Notes: generated by a model not told the origin, from the sequence alone. A stretch of DNA of 64,000 nt from Acidimicrobium ferrooxidans DSM 10331 (GCF_000023265.1 NC_013124.1:682001-746000), one strand, 5' to 3'; counted from the stretch's first letter, positions 24,139-33,039 are shown. Made by a program: numbers and translations.

Positions 24139-25404
24139 ATGGGCCGCTTGGCACCGGTGTGGAGCAAGGTGTCGCCGATCACGGTCACGCATGGCCGAGG
24201 CGCGCGTGTGTGGGATACGAACGGTCAGGCATGGCTTGACATGACGGCTGGGATCGCCGTGACCTCGACGGGTCACGCGCATCCCAAGGTCGCCGAAGCC
24301 ATCGCTCGTCAGGCCGAGCGCTTCATCCACGCGCAGGTGAACATCTACACTCACGACCTCTTGCAACCGCTCGCCGATGCCCTCGATGCGATCACGCCCG
24401 ACGGTATCGACACATTCTTCTTCTCGAACTCGGGTGCAGAGGCAACCGAGGCGGCCGTCAAGCTGGCTCGCCAGGCGACCAAGCGCCCCAACGTCATCGT
24501 GTTCCAGGGGAGCTTTCATGGCCGCACCGCCCAGGCGATGGCCATGACGACCTCGCGCACCGGGTACCGGGCCGGCTACATGCCGCTGCCCGCTGGCGTC
24601 TTCGTCTCGCTGTTCCCTGGCTTCCCGCGCTCGAGTCGGGTGGGTGACGAGGTGAGTGTGGACGAGGCACTCGACTACCTCGACTACCTGCTCGCGTCGC
24701 AGACGGCGCCGGCCGAGACCGCCGCCGTGGTGATCGAGCCGGTGCTCGGCGAGGGAGGCTACATCCCGGCGCCGGCGGCGTTCCTCACCGGCGTCGTCGA
24801 ACGCGCCCGGGCGCACGGCATCGTGTTCGTCGCCGATGAGGTGCAGACCGGTTTTGGTCGTACCGGGCGGATGTTCGCCGTCGAGCACGCCAACGTCACG
24901 CCGGACATCCTCGTGATGGCGAAGGGTATCGCGTCGGGATTTCCCTTCTCGGGGATCGGAGCATCGTGGGAGCTGATGGAGCGCTGGCCGGTCGGGAGCC
25001 ACGGAGGAACCTATGGCGGCAACCCCATGGGCGTCGCGGCGGCGCTCGCGACCATCCAGGTGATCCAGGAGGAGGGGCTCGTCGACAATGCGGCTCGACG
25101 TGGCGCCCAGCTGCAGGCGTCGATGGAGCGCATCGCCGAGAAGTTCGAGTGCGTGAGCCGAGTTCGTGGCCTCGGGCTGATGGTCGGTGTCGAGCTTCGT
25201 GACGACGCGGGGCGGCCCGATGCGGACCTCGTCGGCCGAGTGCTCGCCGAGATGCAGGCGAGCCACCGCGTGCTCGCGATGAGTGCTGGCACCTTCGGCA
25301 ACATCATCCGCTGGATGCCCCCGCTCGTGGTGAGCGAGGCCGAGATCGACGAGGCCGCCGCCGCGTTCGAGGCGTCGCTGGCCCACGTGCTCGCACAGCG
25401 GTAG
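24139..25404 (+). CDS. gabT: Class III aminotransferase (4-aminobutyrate-type)
   Basis: This 421-residue PLP omega-aminotransferase has the GxxSGAEATEAAVKLAR start region (FFFSNSGAEATEA), SFHGRT, the cofactor aspartate in VADEVQTGFGRTG and the PLP lysine in MAKGIASGFP. GGTYGGNPMGVAAAL follows. This order is that of GABA/putrescine-type enzymes that pass the amine to 2-oxoglutarate or pyruvate. With ald and the oxidase it suggests polyamine or amino acid breakdown, with alanine as a possible by-product. The ATG follows AAGGAGGCAAGG. A strong hairpin lies 35 nt downstream. Confidence 0.88.
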   Translation: MGRLAPVWSKVSPITVTHGRGARVWDTNGQAWLDMTAGIAVTSTGHAHPKVAEAIARQAERFIHAQVNIYTHDLLQPLADALDAITPDGIDTFFFSNSGAEATEAAVKLARQATKRPNVIVFQGSFHGRTAQAMAMTTSRTGYRAGYMPLPAGVFVSLFPGFPRSSRVGDEVSVDEALDYLDYLLASQTAPAETAAVVIEPVLGEGGYIPAPAAFLTGVVERARAHGIVFVADEVQTGFGRTGRMFAVEHANVTPDILVMAKGIASGFPFSGIGASWELMERWPVGSHGGTYGGNPMGVAAALATIQVIQEEGLVDNAARRGAQLQASMERIAEKFECVSRVRGLGLMVGVELRDDAGRPDADLVGRVLAEMQASHRVLAMSAGTFGNIIRWMPPLVVSEAEIDEAAAAFEASLAHVLAQR

Positions 25405-25438
25405 GAGCGTCCTGGTCGGGAGGCTCTCGGTCTCCCCC

Positions 25439-25475
25439 GACCGCCCCCACTCGAAGTGCTCGAGCGGGGGCGGTC
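25439..25475. terminator. Strong hairpin between convergent operons
   Basis: A 16-bp stem (GACCGCCCCCACTCGA pairing with TCGAGCGGGGGCGGTC, one mismatch) encloses a 5-nt loop AGTGC. It lies between gabT and the convergent glycosidase gene, so it can end transcription from both sides. No run of T follows on either strand, as is usual for high-GC actinobacterial terminators. Confidence 0.75.
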
Positions 25476-25540
25476 GGCCAGGTGCAGGTCACCGCGGTCG
25501 GGCGCCGTGGCCGCGCCCCGCGCGCGCGGCCGCGAGGCGT

Positions 25541-26734
25541 CTAGCCGTTCGCGAGTGAGGGACGCACCTCCGCGACGACGAAGTCGCGAGCGGTGCCCTC
25601 GAAGTAGCGCTGTGGCGGCCGGAGCATGTCGTAGACCAAGCGGTAGCCGTCGGACGGCGAGGCTGCCTGGCCGAGCTGGTGGTTGAAGTAGAAGAAGTCC
25701 GTCCAGTCGGAGTTGATGTCCAGCTCCATCGCGTTGACCGCTCCGACGCGCGCGAGGAGGCGGGCGAGCGACGCGACCGACAGGCCGGGACCCGTCACGT
25801 AGACGAGCGCGCCGTTACGGGTGATGCCAACGCCGGAGCGCCACACCAACAGCTGGTTCCCGACCGTCGCGCCCCAGATGGCGAAGTTGGTCGAGTTCAC
25901 GAGTGGATTGATGCGCCCGTTGGAGATGAGCGGGATCAGGTTCTGTCGAACGACCGCGATCCCCTTGGGCACATGGTTGCCGTGCGTCCAGGTCTCGATG
26001 GTGGGCACGCCGCTCGTCGAGATCACGAAGCTGGCGGCACCGTTGCGCAAGGGAACCGCCGTGCGGCCATAGGCGTAGTACCCGCCGTTCGCGTCTTGCA
26101 TGCGAAAGCCGGAGTTGAAGGCGGCGACGAGATCGGCTGCGACCGGGTTCGTGATCGGTGCCATGTAGGGCCAAGGACCGCCACCAGGCGGTTCCTGGGC
26201 ACCCGCATACTGGATGAAGCGCAGGAGCCGAGTGTCCATCCAGGCGACCCCGGCGACCAGCGAGGTATGGATGGGGTCCGGGCGCATGAGGGTGACGTAG
26301 AGGGTAGGGACGCCATTGACGAGCGGCCCCTCCGGGGTCCAAACGCCCTCGTTGGCGAGCGGCGGCTTGGCGAACGGGATCACACGGGCCGGTGCCGGGA
26401 GCGGCCCCGACGCGGTTGCGTCGACGTGGCCGACCGGTGTGAGCGCGTGACGCGGTGGCTTCCCGCCCGTCGGCGGTTGGTTGATGGCGTACCAGGTGTT
26501 CTCGAGAAAGGCGACGAAGCTCGCGCCCCCGTGTCCGCGGACCCACTCGACGAACTTCACGCCGAGCGACGCCGAACCGGGCATCGTCACGGTGCCGATG
26601 CCGGCCCAACTCGCCATGGCGAGGACGACGACGAGCACGACGGCGCGAACCAGACGGAACGTGCGCGAGCGGCGACGGCGAGGAAGCCGCTCGATGCGGG
26701 GGCGGCTCGGCGCGGATCGTTGGACGGTACTCAC
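25541..26734 (-). CDS. Secreted phosphodiester glycosidase-like protein
   Basis: This 397-residue protein has an Arg-rich N-terminus, then one hydrophobic helix (LVRAVVLVVVLAMASWAGI) acting as anchor or signal, and an extracellular domain of the NAGPA/phosphodiester glycosidase type: AAFNSGFRMQDANGGYYAYG, FAIWGATVGNQLLVWRSGVG and VNAMELDINSDWTDFFYF. Family members cut sugar phosphodiesters; the cell-wall substrate here is unknown. The GTG overlaps the stop of the histidine kinase gene (GTGA), so it belongs to the two-component operon. Confidence 0.75.
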   Translation of the reverse strand: MSTVQRSAPSRPRIERLPRRRRSRTFRLVRAVVLVVVLAMASWAGIGTVTMPGSASLGVKFVEWVRGHGGASFVAFLENTWYAINQPPTGGKPPRHALTPVGHVDATASGPLPAPARVIPFAKPPLANEGVWTPEGPLVNGVPTLYVTLMRPDPIHTSLVAGVAWMDTRLLRFIQYAGAQEPPGGGPWPYMAPITNPVAADLVAAFNSGFRMQDANGGYYAYGRTAVPLRNGAASFVISTSGVPTIETWTHGNHVPKGIAVVRQNLIPLISNGRINPLVNSTNFAIWGATVGNQLLVWRSGVGITRNGALVYVTGPGLSVASLARLLARVGAVNAMELDINSDWTDFFYFNHQLGQAASPSDGYRLVYDMLRPPQRYFEGTARDFVVAEVRPSLANG

Positions 26735-28302
26735 GAAAGCTCCTTCTGTCGCAGGGGGGTGGCGAACGAAACGGCTGCAGTCACGGTAGCAGTGGGGAGT
26801 TCGACTCGGAAGCGGGCGCCACCGAGGTCGCTGTCGAGGACGCGCACGCGACCCCCGAGCCCGACGGCGACGCTTCGTACGATGGCGAGCCCAAGGCCCG
26901 TACCGCCGTCATGACGGGCGCGGGCCGTATCGAGCCGCGCGAAGCGCTCGAAGACCTCGTCGCGGCGATCAGGAGGGATGCCGGGTCCGTCGTCGTCCAC
27001 ATCGAGCGTCACGCCGGGCCCGAGGGAGCCGGTCACGAGCGTGGACGTCCGAACCCGAACGCGAGAGGTCGCGTGTCGTGCAGCATTCTCGAGCAGGTTG
27101 CGAACCAGCGACCGGAGCAACTCTGGCTCGGCAGCGATCGTGGCATGCACATCGGTAGCGAGCGCGAAGCTCAGGCGGGGATTGAGGCGTTCGAGGCGAG
27201 CGACCTCGTCCTCGACGACACCGACCAGGTCGAGCTCCGTGGAGGCGGGGCGTCGGGGTCCGGTCTCGGCGCGCGCGAGGAGGAGCAGGCTCTCGATCAG
27301 GCGCTGCATGCGATCCGCCTCGGACAGGGCGATCTGCGTCGATTCGTCCCAGTCGGTGATCTCCGGGTGGAGCGCACCGACCTCGAGGGTGGTGCGCAGC
27401 GCCGAGAGCGGGCTCTTCAGCTCGTGCGACGCGTCCTGGATGAACTGCTTCTCGCGGATGAGCGCGTGTTCGAGCCGTGCGAGCATGGCGTTCATCGTCT
27501 GTGCCAGTCGGGCGATCTCATCGTCGCCCGGCGGTTCGGTGACGCGCTGGTCGAGCTGCGACGAGGTGATCTCTGCGACGTCGCTGATCATCTGGTCGAC
27601 CGGTGCCAGCGCTCGCCTCGCCAGCCACCACGTGGCGCTGGCGACGACGAGGAGCACGAGCGGATAGACGACGTCGAAGATGTGCACCAAGGTCCTCGTC
27701 GCCTGATCGACACTGGCGAGCGAGGCGATGGTGAACACGTAGTAGGTCTCGACGCCGGAGCTGCCGACCTGGGCAGGTACGGCGCTGTGCGCGAGGGTCG
27801 CTGCTGCGCGTGTGGTCAGCGCGATGGGCTCGGCGACGAGCACCGATCGGATGTCGATGTCGTGGCCGACCAGGATCGACCGCGCCTTGCTCGTCGCCCG
27901 CGTGACGACGAGACCGGCGGGTGGGACGTGGTGCGGATTGACGAGTGGGGCGACGCCACGGAGGTTGGGGGTCGCAGCGACGACCTGCCCGGTGCTCGAG
28001 ACGATCTGGGCCGCAAGATCGCCGCGCGGGAGCGGGAGCGGTCGAGGCACGTCGCCGTTGCGCACGAGGAGGACGATGTCGTAGGCCTCGCTACGAGCGG
28101 TCTGGACGATCCCCCTCGTCAGGGCGGTACGGAGCACGAGCACGGTAGCGACGAGGCTTGCGAGGAGCGCGAGACCGACGGCGACGGTGGCCGCGACGGT
28201 GGTGCGGACCACCACCGACGCAGCGAGGCGACCGAAGAACCGAACGACGCGCCAACGAGATCGTGCGAGACGCCCCAGGTATCCGAGCGAGTTCAGCCGC
28301 AT
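26731..28302 (-). CDS. Sensor histidine kinase
   Basis: This 523-residue membrane kinase has two transmembrane segments, near residues 34-58 and 212-228, with an extracytoplasmic sensor region of about 150 residues between them. A HAMP linker follows, then the phosphoacceptor His293 in QDASHELKSPLSALR, the N box LVRNLLENAARHA and the G boxes DDDGPGIPP and GGTGLGLAIVR. It would phosphorylate the response regulator encoded just upstream. The signal is unknown. A secreted hydrolase is coupled downstream, so the system may respond to the cell surface, which is inference. Confidence 0.94.
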   Translation of the reverse strand: MRLNSLGYLGRLARSRWRVVRFFGRLAASVVVRTTVAATVAVGLALLASLVATVLVLRTALTRGIVQTARSEAYDIVLLVRNGDVPRPLPLPRGDLAAQIVSSTGQVVAATPNLRGVAPLVNPHHVPPAGLVVTRATSKARSILVGHDIDIRSVLVAEPIALTTRAAATLAHSAVPAQVGSSGVETYYVFTIASLASVDQATRTLVHIFDVVYPLVLLVVASATWWLARRALAPVDQMISDVAEITSSQLDQRVTEPPGDDEIARLAQTMNAMLARLEHALIREKQFIQDASHELKSPLSALRTTLEVGALHPEITDWDESTQIALSEADRMQRLIESLLLLARAETGPRRPASTELDLVGVVEDEVARLERLNPRLSFALATDVHATIAAEPELLRSLVRNLLENAARHATSRVRVRTSTLVTGSLGPGVTLDVDDDGPGIPPDRRDEVFERFARLDTARARHDGGTGLGLAIVRSVAVGLGGRVRVLDSDLGGARFRVELPTATVTAAVSFATPLRQKELS

Positions 28303-28311
28303 GGGCCGCGG

Positions 28312-29022
28312 TCACTCACTGGCGCTCGACGCCATCGCCTCGCTTCTGCCACCATCCTCCTCCAGGCGATATCCCACGCCGCGGATGGTGGTGATTGCCT
28401 TCGTGCCGAACGGGACATCGATCTTCTTGCGCAGATACCCGATGTAGACCTCGACGATGTTCGAGTCTCCCTCGAAATCGTAGTCCCACACATGGGCGAT
28501 GATGTCTTGCTTGCGCAGGACGTGGCCCTTGTTGCGCAGCAAGAGCTCGAGGAACGAAAACTCGCGGGTCGTCAGATCGATGGTCACGTTGCCGCGCGTG
28601 ACACGGTGACTCGCTGGGTCGAGGGTCAAGTCGCCGGCCTGGAGGATGGGTGGGTGGCTCTCGACGTTACGACGCAACAGCGCTCGGATGCGCGCGACGA
28701 GCACGGTGAACGAGAACGGCTTCTTCAGGACATCGTCGGCACCGGTGTCGAGCGCCTCGGCTTCGTCGTATTCACCGTCCTTGGCCGTGAGCATCAAGAT
28801 GGGTGTCCAGTTGCGCTCCTCGCGCAGGAGTTGCGTGAACTTGAACCCGTTGACACCGGGCAACATGATGTCGAGGACGATGCAGTCGTAGGGGGCATGG
28901 CGCGCCATGTCGAGCCCCGTCGTGCCATCGCTCGCGGTATCGACCGCAAAGCCTTCAGCGCTGAGCCCGCGCTTCAAGCTGGCGAGCAAGTTTTCCTCGT
29001 CGTCGACGATGAGCAGTCGCAT
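28312..29022 (-). CDS. OmpR-family response regulator
   Basis: This is a 236-residue two-domain regulator. The receiver domain has the acidic pair (Asp7, Asp8), the phosphoacceptor Asp51 in IVLDIMLPG and Lys101 in VLKKPF. The C-terminal winged helix shows LTTREFSFLELLLRN and VYIGYLRKKID...IRGVGYRLE. It lies 9 nt upstream of the kinase gene, its evident partner. The ATG has a GGGAGG site, and TAGGGT further upstream is a possible -10 box. Targets are not visible. Confidence 0.96.
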   Translation of the reverse strand: MRLLIVDDEENLLASLKRGLSAEGFAVDTASDGTTGLDMARHAPYDCIVLDIMLPGVNGFKFTQLLREERNWTPILMLTAKDGEYDEAEALDTGADDVLKKPFSFTVLVARIRALLRRNVESHPPILQAGDLTLDPASHRVTRGNVTIDLTTREFSFLELLLRNKGHVLRKQDIIAHVWDYDFEGDSNIVEVYIGYLRKKIDVPFGTKAITTIRGVGYRLEEDGGRSEAMASSASE

Positions 29023-29071
29023 GACACACCTCCCAGCACTCGGACCCTACGAGGTTTGCTCGGGGCTCGCC

Positions 29072-29668
29072 TCAAGCGAGTCCGAAGGTTTCCTGAGAGT
29101 CTGCCGATCCGAGCTGCTCGAGACGCGGCTTACGTGAGCGTGGGTGCGTGGGCAGGCCGAGACTGGTGCCGACGCCGACGAGCGCGACGATGCGTTCGTG
29201 GACAGCGAGTTCAAGTGCGCTGGCGAGGACCGGGTCGCGGGCGAGGCGCCCTGTTCGCCACATCGAGCCGTACCCGAGTGCCCGCAGGGCGAGCAGGAGA
29301 TACCCGGTCGCGACGACGGCGGCGTCACGCTGCTCCTCGACGCTCGTGCGAGCGGCGGCGTCGGGGCTCGCGATCACCGCGACGAAGAGCGGCGCACGGG
29401 AGAAGCTCACTCGAGCACGTGCAGCGTCGTCGGGGCGTTCGAGTTCGATGTCGGCGACGATCGCCGCTGCTGCGTCGGGCCAGATCGCGACCATCCGATA
29501 GGGCGTGAGAGAGCGATGATCGGGTGCCGTCGCAGCCATCTCGATGGCGAAGGCAAGCTCGGCCGCCGAGGGCGCTGGCGGCGCGAGCTTCGGTTCGGAG
29601 CGCCGGGTCGCCATCACGGTCAGTGCCGGTGCGCGTCGAGCAAGCTCGAGCAGGCTGTCGTCGCTCAC
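29072..29668 (-). CDS. Nitroreductase-family flavoprotein
   Basis: This is a 198-residue nitroreductase-fold protein (FMN-dependent). It has MATRRSEPKLAPPAPSAAEL near the start, a PDHRSLTPYRMVAI stretch resembling the family's AP-S---Q-P-F region, QRDAAVVATGYLLLALRALG and a GVGTSLGLP end. Those two segments match the YdjA-like branch. The substrate is unknown. The GTG start overlaps the upstream metallo-hydrolase stop as GTGA, which decides the start and makes the two a coupled pair. Confidence 0.82.
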   Translation of the reverse strand: MSDDSLLELARRAPALTVMATRRSEPKLAPPAPSAAELAFAIEMAATAPDHRSLTPYRMVAIWPDAAAAIVADIELERPDDAARARVSFSRAPLFVAVIASPDAAARTSVEEQRDAAVVATGYLLLALRALGYGSMWRTGRLARDPVLASALELAVHERIVALVGVGTSLGLPTHPRSRKPRLEQLGSADSQETFGLA

Positions 29669-30270
29669 CAGCCACGCTCGATCCAGGTCGCGAGGGAAGG
29701 GCGCTCGGCCCCGACGGTCGTGATGCGCCCATGTCCTGGCAGAAGGACGCACGGATCGGGCAGCTGTTCGAACAGTTCGGCCGAGATCGAGTCGATGATC
29801 GTCCGAAAGTCCTGGGGTGAGCCGGTCTTGCCTGGACCACCCGGGAACAGCGTGTCGCCCGTGGCGCACAGTGACGTGCCGAATGCGAAGCAGACCGACC
29901 CTGGCGTATGGCCCGGGGTGCAGATCGCCTCGATCGTGACGTCGTCGATGACGAGCTGCTGCGATGTCTCGATGCGATGGGTGACCCACGGGGCATCACG
30001 GCCGTCGGCCGCACCCATCCAGACACTCATGCCTCGCGCCGCGAGTGCTGGAGCGGCGCCAATGTGGTCTGCGTGGCCATGGGTGATGAGGAGAGAGGTG
30101 ATCGATCGTTCCTCGGCAGCTCGCCAGAGCGTGTCTGGATCGCTCGGGGCGTCGATGAGGACACCTCCGCCCGGCCAGGAGCACAGCCAGGCATTGTTCT
30201 CGAGTGGTGCCAGGACGAAGCGCTCGACGACCACATCGTCGAGCGTGATGACCAGCTCTGGAGCGCCCAC
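29665..30270 (-). CDS. MBL-fold metallo-hydrolase
   Basis: This is a 201-residue metallo-beta-lactamase-fold hydrolase of the glyoxalase II-like branch. The metal motif is ITHGHADHIG, with further ligands in CTPGHTPGSV, ATGDTLFPGGPGKTG and LLPGHGRITTVG. It probably cleaves thioesters such as S-lactoyl-thiols, but the substrate is not certain. A TAGGCT box lies 8 nt before the GTG. A nitroreductase gene is coupled downstream. Confidence 0.9.
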   Translation of the reverse strand: MGAPELVITLDDVVVERFVLAPLENNAWLCSWPGGGVLIDAPSDPDTLWRAAEERSITSLLITHGHADHIGAAPALAARGMSVWMGAADGRDAPWVTHRIETSQQLVIDDVTIEAICTPGHTPGSVCFAFGTSLCATGDTLFPGGPGKTGSPQDFRTIIDSISAELFEQLPDPCVLLPGHGRITTVGAERPSLATWIERGW

Positions 30271-30387
30271 GTGGCGGGAGCCTAGCTGGTTCGCCTGGAT
30301 CTGGGGGACGGGCTCGTGCGCGCCTCAGCGTGCGGCGAACGGTGGTGGGTACACTGGAAACGGGTCGTCGTGACGGACGAGTCGTGA

Positions 30388-30822
30388 GTGAGGGGACCGA
30401 AGGTGAGACGTGTCCGGCGCTCGGGGGAGTGGGCTGTTCCGGTCGCGAAGGACGACCGGGATCGGGCTCGAGCGATTCTCGTCGAACGTCTGCGTTCGGG
30501 CGCGATGGGATTCGATGAGTACGAGCGTCGGCTCCTCAAGGTCGAGCGAGCTGCCTCGGTGCCGGCTCTCTACGACGCAACCTTCGGTCGAGCGCGACTC
30601 CCCTTCGGGGGAACGAGGTGGCGCCGACGACGTGTCCGGCTCTCGGTGGTCGGGCTGGTGATCGCGGCTGCGGTCGGGGCGCTCGGGTTCATGTGGATCG
30701 GGTTCCTCGTCGCTGCCGCTGTCGTGCTCGTCGCTGTGGCGGGCGTCAACCTCGCGGTCTGGGTGCAGGCCCGCAGGTACCCCCAACGGTTCGACCAGTC
30801 CGTGGGCGGCACGTCGCGCTAG
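30388..30822 (+). CDS. DUF1707-type membrane protein
   Basis: This 144-residue protein has an N-terminal DUF1707-like domain (VAKDDRDRARAILVERLRSGAMGFDEYERRLLKVERA) and then two closely spaced hydrophobic helices (about residues 80-98 and 101-125). It is typical of actinobacteria; the function is unknown. The GTG at 30388 was kept, but a GTG 15 nt downstream is an equally possible start. A TACACT box near 30350 may be its -10 element. Confidence 0.8.
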   Translation: MRGPKVRRVRRSGEWAVPVAKDDRDRARAILVERLRSGAMGFDEYERRLLKVERAASVPALYDATFGRARLPFGGTRWRRRRVRLSVVGLVIAAAVGALGFMWIGFLVAAAVVLVAVAGVNLAVWVQARRYPQRFDQSVGGTSR

Positions 30823-31010
30823 CCGGGTGCACCGGAGGGAGCCGGTCGACCTGCGTTGCGCAGCCGATACGCCGATTGGATCGATGCGCCGCTTGGGACT
30901 GCGTCGATCGGCCCGGAGCGAGTCGGTGAGGTTGGCTTCGGCGTCGCGGCCAGATAGCGTGCGGTCGGTGCCATCGACGCACGAGGTGGCTGGCCAGAAG
31001 GGAGCGGTCA

Positions 31011-31370
31011 ATGAGCCAACACTGGCATGAGGTGCAAGACGAGCTTCGCGACCCGGTCAAGGAGCTCCGTGCCCAGATCCCAGAGACGTGGCACGCCTAT
31101 GCGACGTTGCACCGCCATGCACTCGAGGCCGGCCACATCGACGCCAAGACCAAGGAGCTGATCGCGCTCGCGGTTGCGGTGACGACCCAGTGTGACGGCT
31201 GTATCGCGTCGCACGCGCGCGGTGCGGCACGGCAAGGCGCGACCGCTGAAGAGGTCGCGGAGGCGCTCGGCGTCGTGGTCTTGCTCACCGGCGGCCCCGG
31301 GACCGTCTATGGCCCACGCGCCTATCAGGCATTCCTCGAGTTTCGCGAGGACTATCGAACCGCTGAGTGA
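31011..31370 (+). CDS. Carboxymuconolactone decarboxylase/AhpD-family protein
   Basis: This 119-residue all-alpha protein has the redox CxxC motif typical of AhpD: Cys61-Asp-Gly-Cys64 in QCDGCIASHARGA, with His68 completing the relay. Such proteins reduce peroxides or peroxiredoxins. The start ATG has an AAGGGAGCGG site, and TAGCGT about 55 nt upstream may be the -10 box. Its last 19 nt overlap the convergent ATP-grasp gene. No peroxiredoxin lies next to it. Confidence 0.85.
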   Translation: MSQHWHEVQDELRDPVKELRAQIPETWHAYATLHRHALEAGHIDAKTKELIALAVAVTTQCDGCIASHARGAARQGATAEEVAEALGVVVLLTGGPGTVYGPRAYQAFLEFREDYRTAE

Positions 31371-32143
31371 GCCACGGCCTGGACGACGAGATCGACGACG
31401 TCGATCCCAGCGCGAGCGAGTGTTCGTGCTCCGACGACATCTTCGATCTCATTGACCACCACGTCGTCGTCGTGCTCGAAGAGGTCGATGCCGTAGTAGC
31501 CAGGTCCGATCAGACCCATGACACGGGTAGCGAGGCGATGGGACTCGCGAGTCGGTGTGGCGAGGTGTCCCGATGCTCCACGGCTCAGGTTCGCAGCCAC
31601 CCCGTCGGCCGCGCGTCGCTCGGTCCATGCTGCGATCGTGCTCCCGACGACGTAGGCGCGCAGGACGCGCTCACCGCCTTGGACGAAGGCTTGGGTGATC
31701 CACGCGTCGAGATCGCACCTGGGTGGTGCGGCTGCCGGGACGATGCGCACGCCGTGGCCGCCGTGGCCCGCTCGAGGTTTGACGACGAGATCAGTGGCCG
31801 AGAAGGCGCGGTGTGCGAGCCACGAGGGCGTCGTTGGTGGTCCGGGGAGCTCGTGCTCGGCGAGCCACCGGGCGGTCGCCAGCTTGTCGTTGCCGATGAG
31901 GGCCAGAAGCGGTGGGTTCACCACGACCGGGAGCCGGTCGGCGAGCCAGCGACGCAGCTCGCGATCGCGCGAGCGGGCGATCGCGATGGCGGTGTCGGCA
32001 GCCAACGCCGGGCGATCACCGGGCCCGACCATGCGGAGCGAGCACGAGCCGAAGTGTCGCTCGAGCCCGTCGCGGAGCGCGCGTGCAAAGTGCACGTTGC
32101 GCGCCAGGGACCATGGATCGTAACAGAGGAGGACGCGGCTCAT
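31352..32143 (-). CDS. RimK-like ATP-grasp ligase (second of a pair)
   Basis: This is a 263-residue ATP-grasp protein. It has an N-terminal pre-ATP-grasp fold (SRVLLCYDPWSLARNVHFARAL), the NPPLLALIGNDKLATARWL helix pair, the phosphate-binding loop VKPRAGHGGHGVRIV, and the metal/ATP segment GIDLFEHDDDVVVNEIEDV. Ligases of this class join a carboxyl to an amine. The start overlaps the upstream ATP-grasp stop (ATGA), so the two are translated together. Substrate is unknown. Confidence 0.82.
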   Translation of the reverse strand: MSRVLLCYDPWSLARNVHFARALRDGLERHFGSCSLRMVGPGDRPALAADTAIAIARSRDRELRRWLADRLPVVVNPPLLALIGNDKLATARWLAEHELPGPPTTPSWLAHRAFSATDLVVKPRAGHGGHGVRIVPAAAPPRCDLDAWITQAFVQGGERVLRAYVVGSTIAAWTERRAADGVAANLSRGASGHLATPTRESHRLATRVMGLIGPGYYGIDLFEHDDDVVVNEIEDVVGARTLARAGIDVVDLVVQAVAHSAVR

Positions 32144-33027
32144 CGGCTGGGGCCGAGGAGCTGGTCGAGCACCGCGGCTGCGACATCGATGCCGGTGATG
32201 GCACTGAGGCGCCAGATGTGTGCGTTGGCGTTCACCTCGCAGACGATCGAGCCCTCGCCGTCGTCGTCGATGAGCAGGTCCACGCCTGCGTTCTCGGCGC
32301 CCACGGCTCTCGCAGCTTCGATGGCGAGCGTCTGTTCGCGCCGGGAGGGCCAGTACGGATAGCCCGCGCCACCTGCCGAGAGATTGGCTCGGAAGTCGTG
32401 GCGCTGGCGGCGCTCCATCGCAGCCACCACGCGGTCGCGAGCGACCTGGAGCCGTCGATCGCGACCACGCGACGATGCGATGAAGCGCTGCACCAGGAGG
32501 CGACGGTCCGCGAGTGCCGAGGCGATGTCGATGAGATCGTCGAGCGTCTCGGCGAGGTGGACCTGCGATCCGAACGAGCCCTTGGCCTCCTTGACGACGA
32601 GGGGGAGGCCCACGTGGCGCACCGTGGCCTCGAGTACACCCGGGTCGATGGGCTGCTTGGGATAGAGCGGCGGTAGGAGTACGGACCTCGGGACCGTGAG
32701 GCCGGCGCCGACGAGACGTGCATCGGTGCGGCGCTTGTCGTCGCAGGCGAGGATGGCCTCTGGCGAGTTGACCACCTGCGCGCCGTCAGTGCGGAGCGCC
32801 TCGGCGGTGGAGGCGTCCTTGTCGAGCATCAGCACGAAGCGTGCATGCGGCGGGTCGTCGAGCCAGATGGCCTCGCGCGAGAGATCGAGGACGCCGACAT
32901 GCGGTGTTCGCTGACGCGCAGCGTGGAGGTAGAGGCCAGCGTTCGCGCGGAATGCTGGGCCGAGTCCAAGGTTCGCCACGACCAGGATGTCCAGCGGGCG
33001 CGTACGATGGCTTGGCGCCGGGTGCAC
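32140..33027 (-). CDS. RimK-like ATP-grasp ligase (first of a pair)
   Basis: This is a 295-residue ATP-grasp ligase. Residues of the fold seen are NSPEAILACDDKRRTDARLVGAG with VPRS following, the loop VKEAKGSFGSQVHLAE, DRRLLVQRFIASSRGRDRR, and the metal site EVNANAHIWRL. These match the RimK/peptide-ligase branch that adds amino acids to a carboxyl. The GTG is 6 nt after a TAGACT box, so the operon begins leaderless here. The partner gene is a second ligase. No precursor peptide is visible next to them. Confidence 0.84.
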   Translation of the reverse strand: MHPAPSHRTRPLDILVVANLGLGPAFRANAGLYLHAARQRTPHVGVLDLSREAIWLDDPPHARFVLMLDKDASTAEALRTDGAQVVNSPEAILACDDKRRTDARLVGAGLTVPRSVLLPPLYPKQPIDPGVLEATVRHVGLPLVVKEAKGSFGSQVHLAETLDDLIDIASALADRRLLVQRFIASSRGRDRRLQVARDRVVAAMERRQRHDFRANLSAGGAGYPYWPSRREQTLAIEAARAVGAENAGVDLLIDDDGEGSIVCEVNANAHIWRLSAITGIDVAAAVLDQLLGPSR

Positions 33028-33033
33028 GCGCAG

Positions 33034-33039
33034 AGTCTA
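33034..33039 (-). promoter_or_regulatory. -10 box of the ATP-grasp operon (leaderless)
   Basis: The minus strand reads TAGACT, then 6 nt, then the GTG at 33027. The same region on the plus strand holds the upstream side of the next gene, so the two promoters lie close together. Confidence 0.5.

Noticed and set aside
26911-29508. 865-codon plus-strand open frame
   Set aside because: It lies opposite the histidine kinase and response regulator genes, which carry full catalytic motifs. No domain is recognisable on the plus strand.
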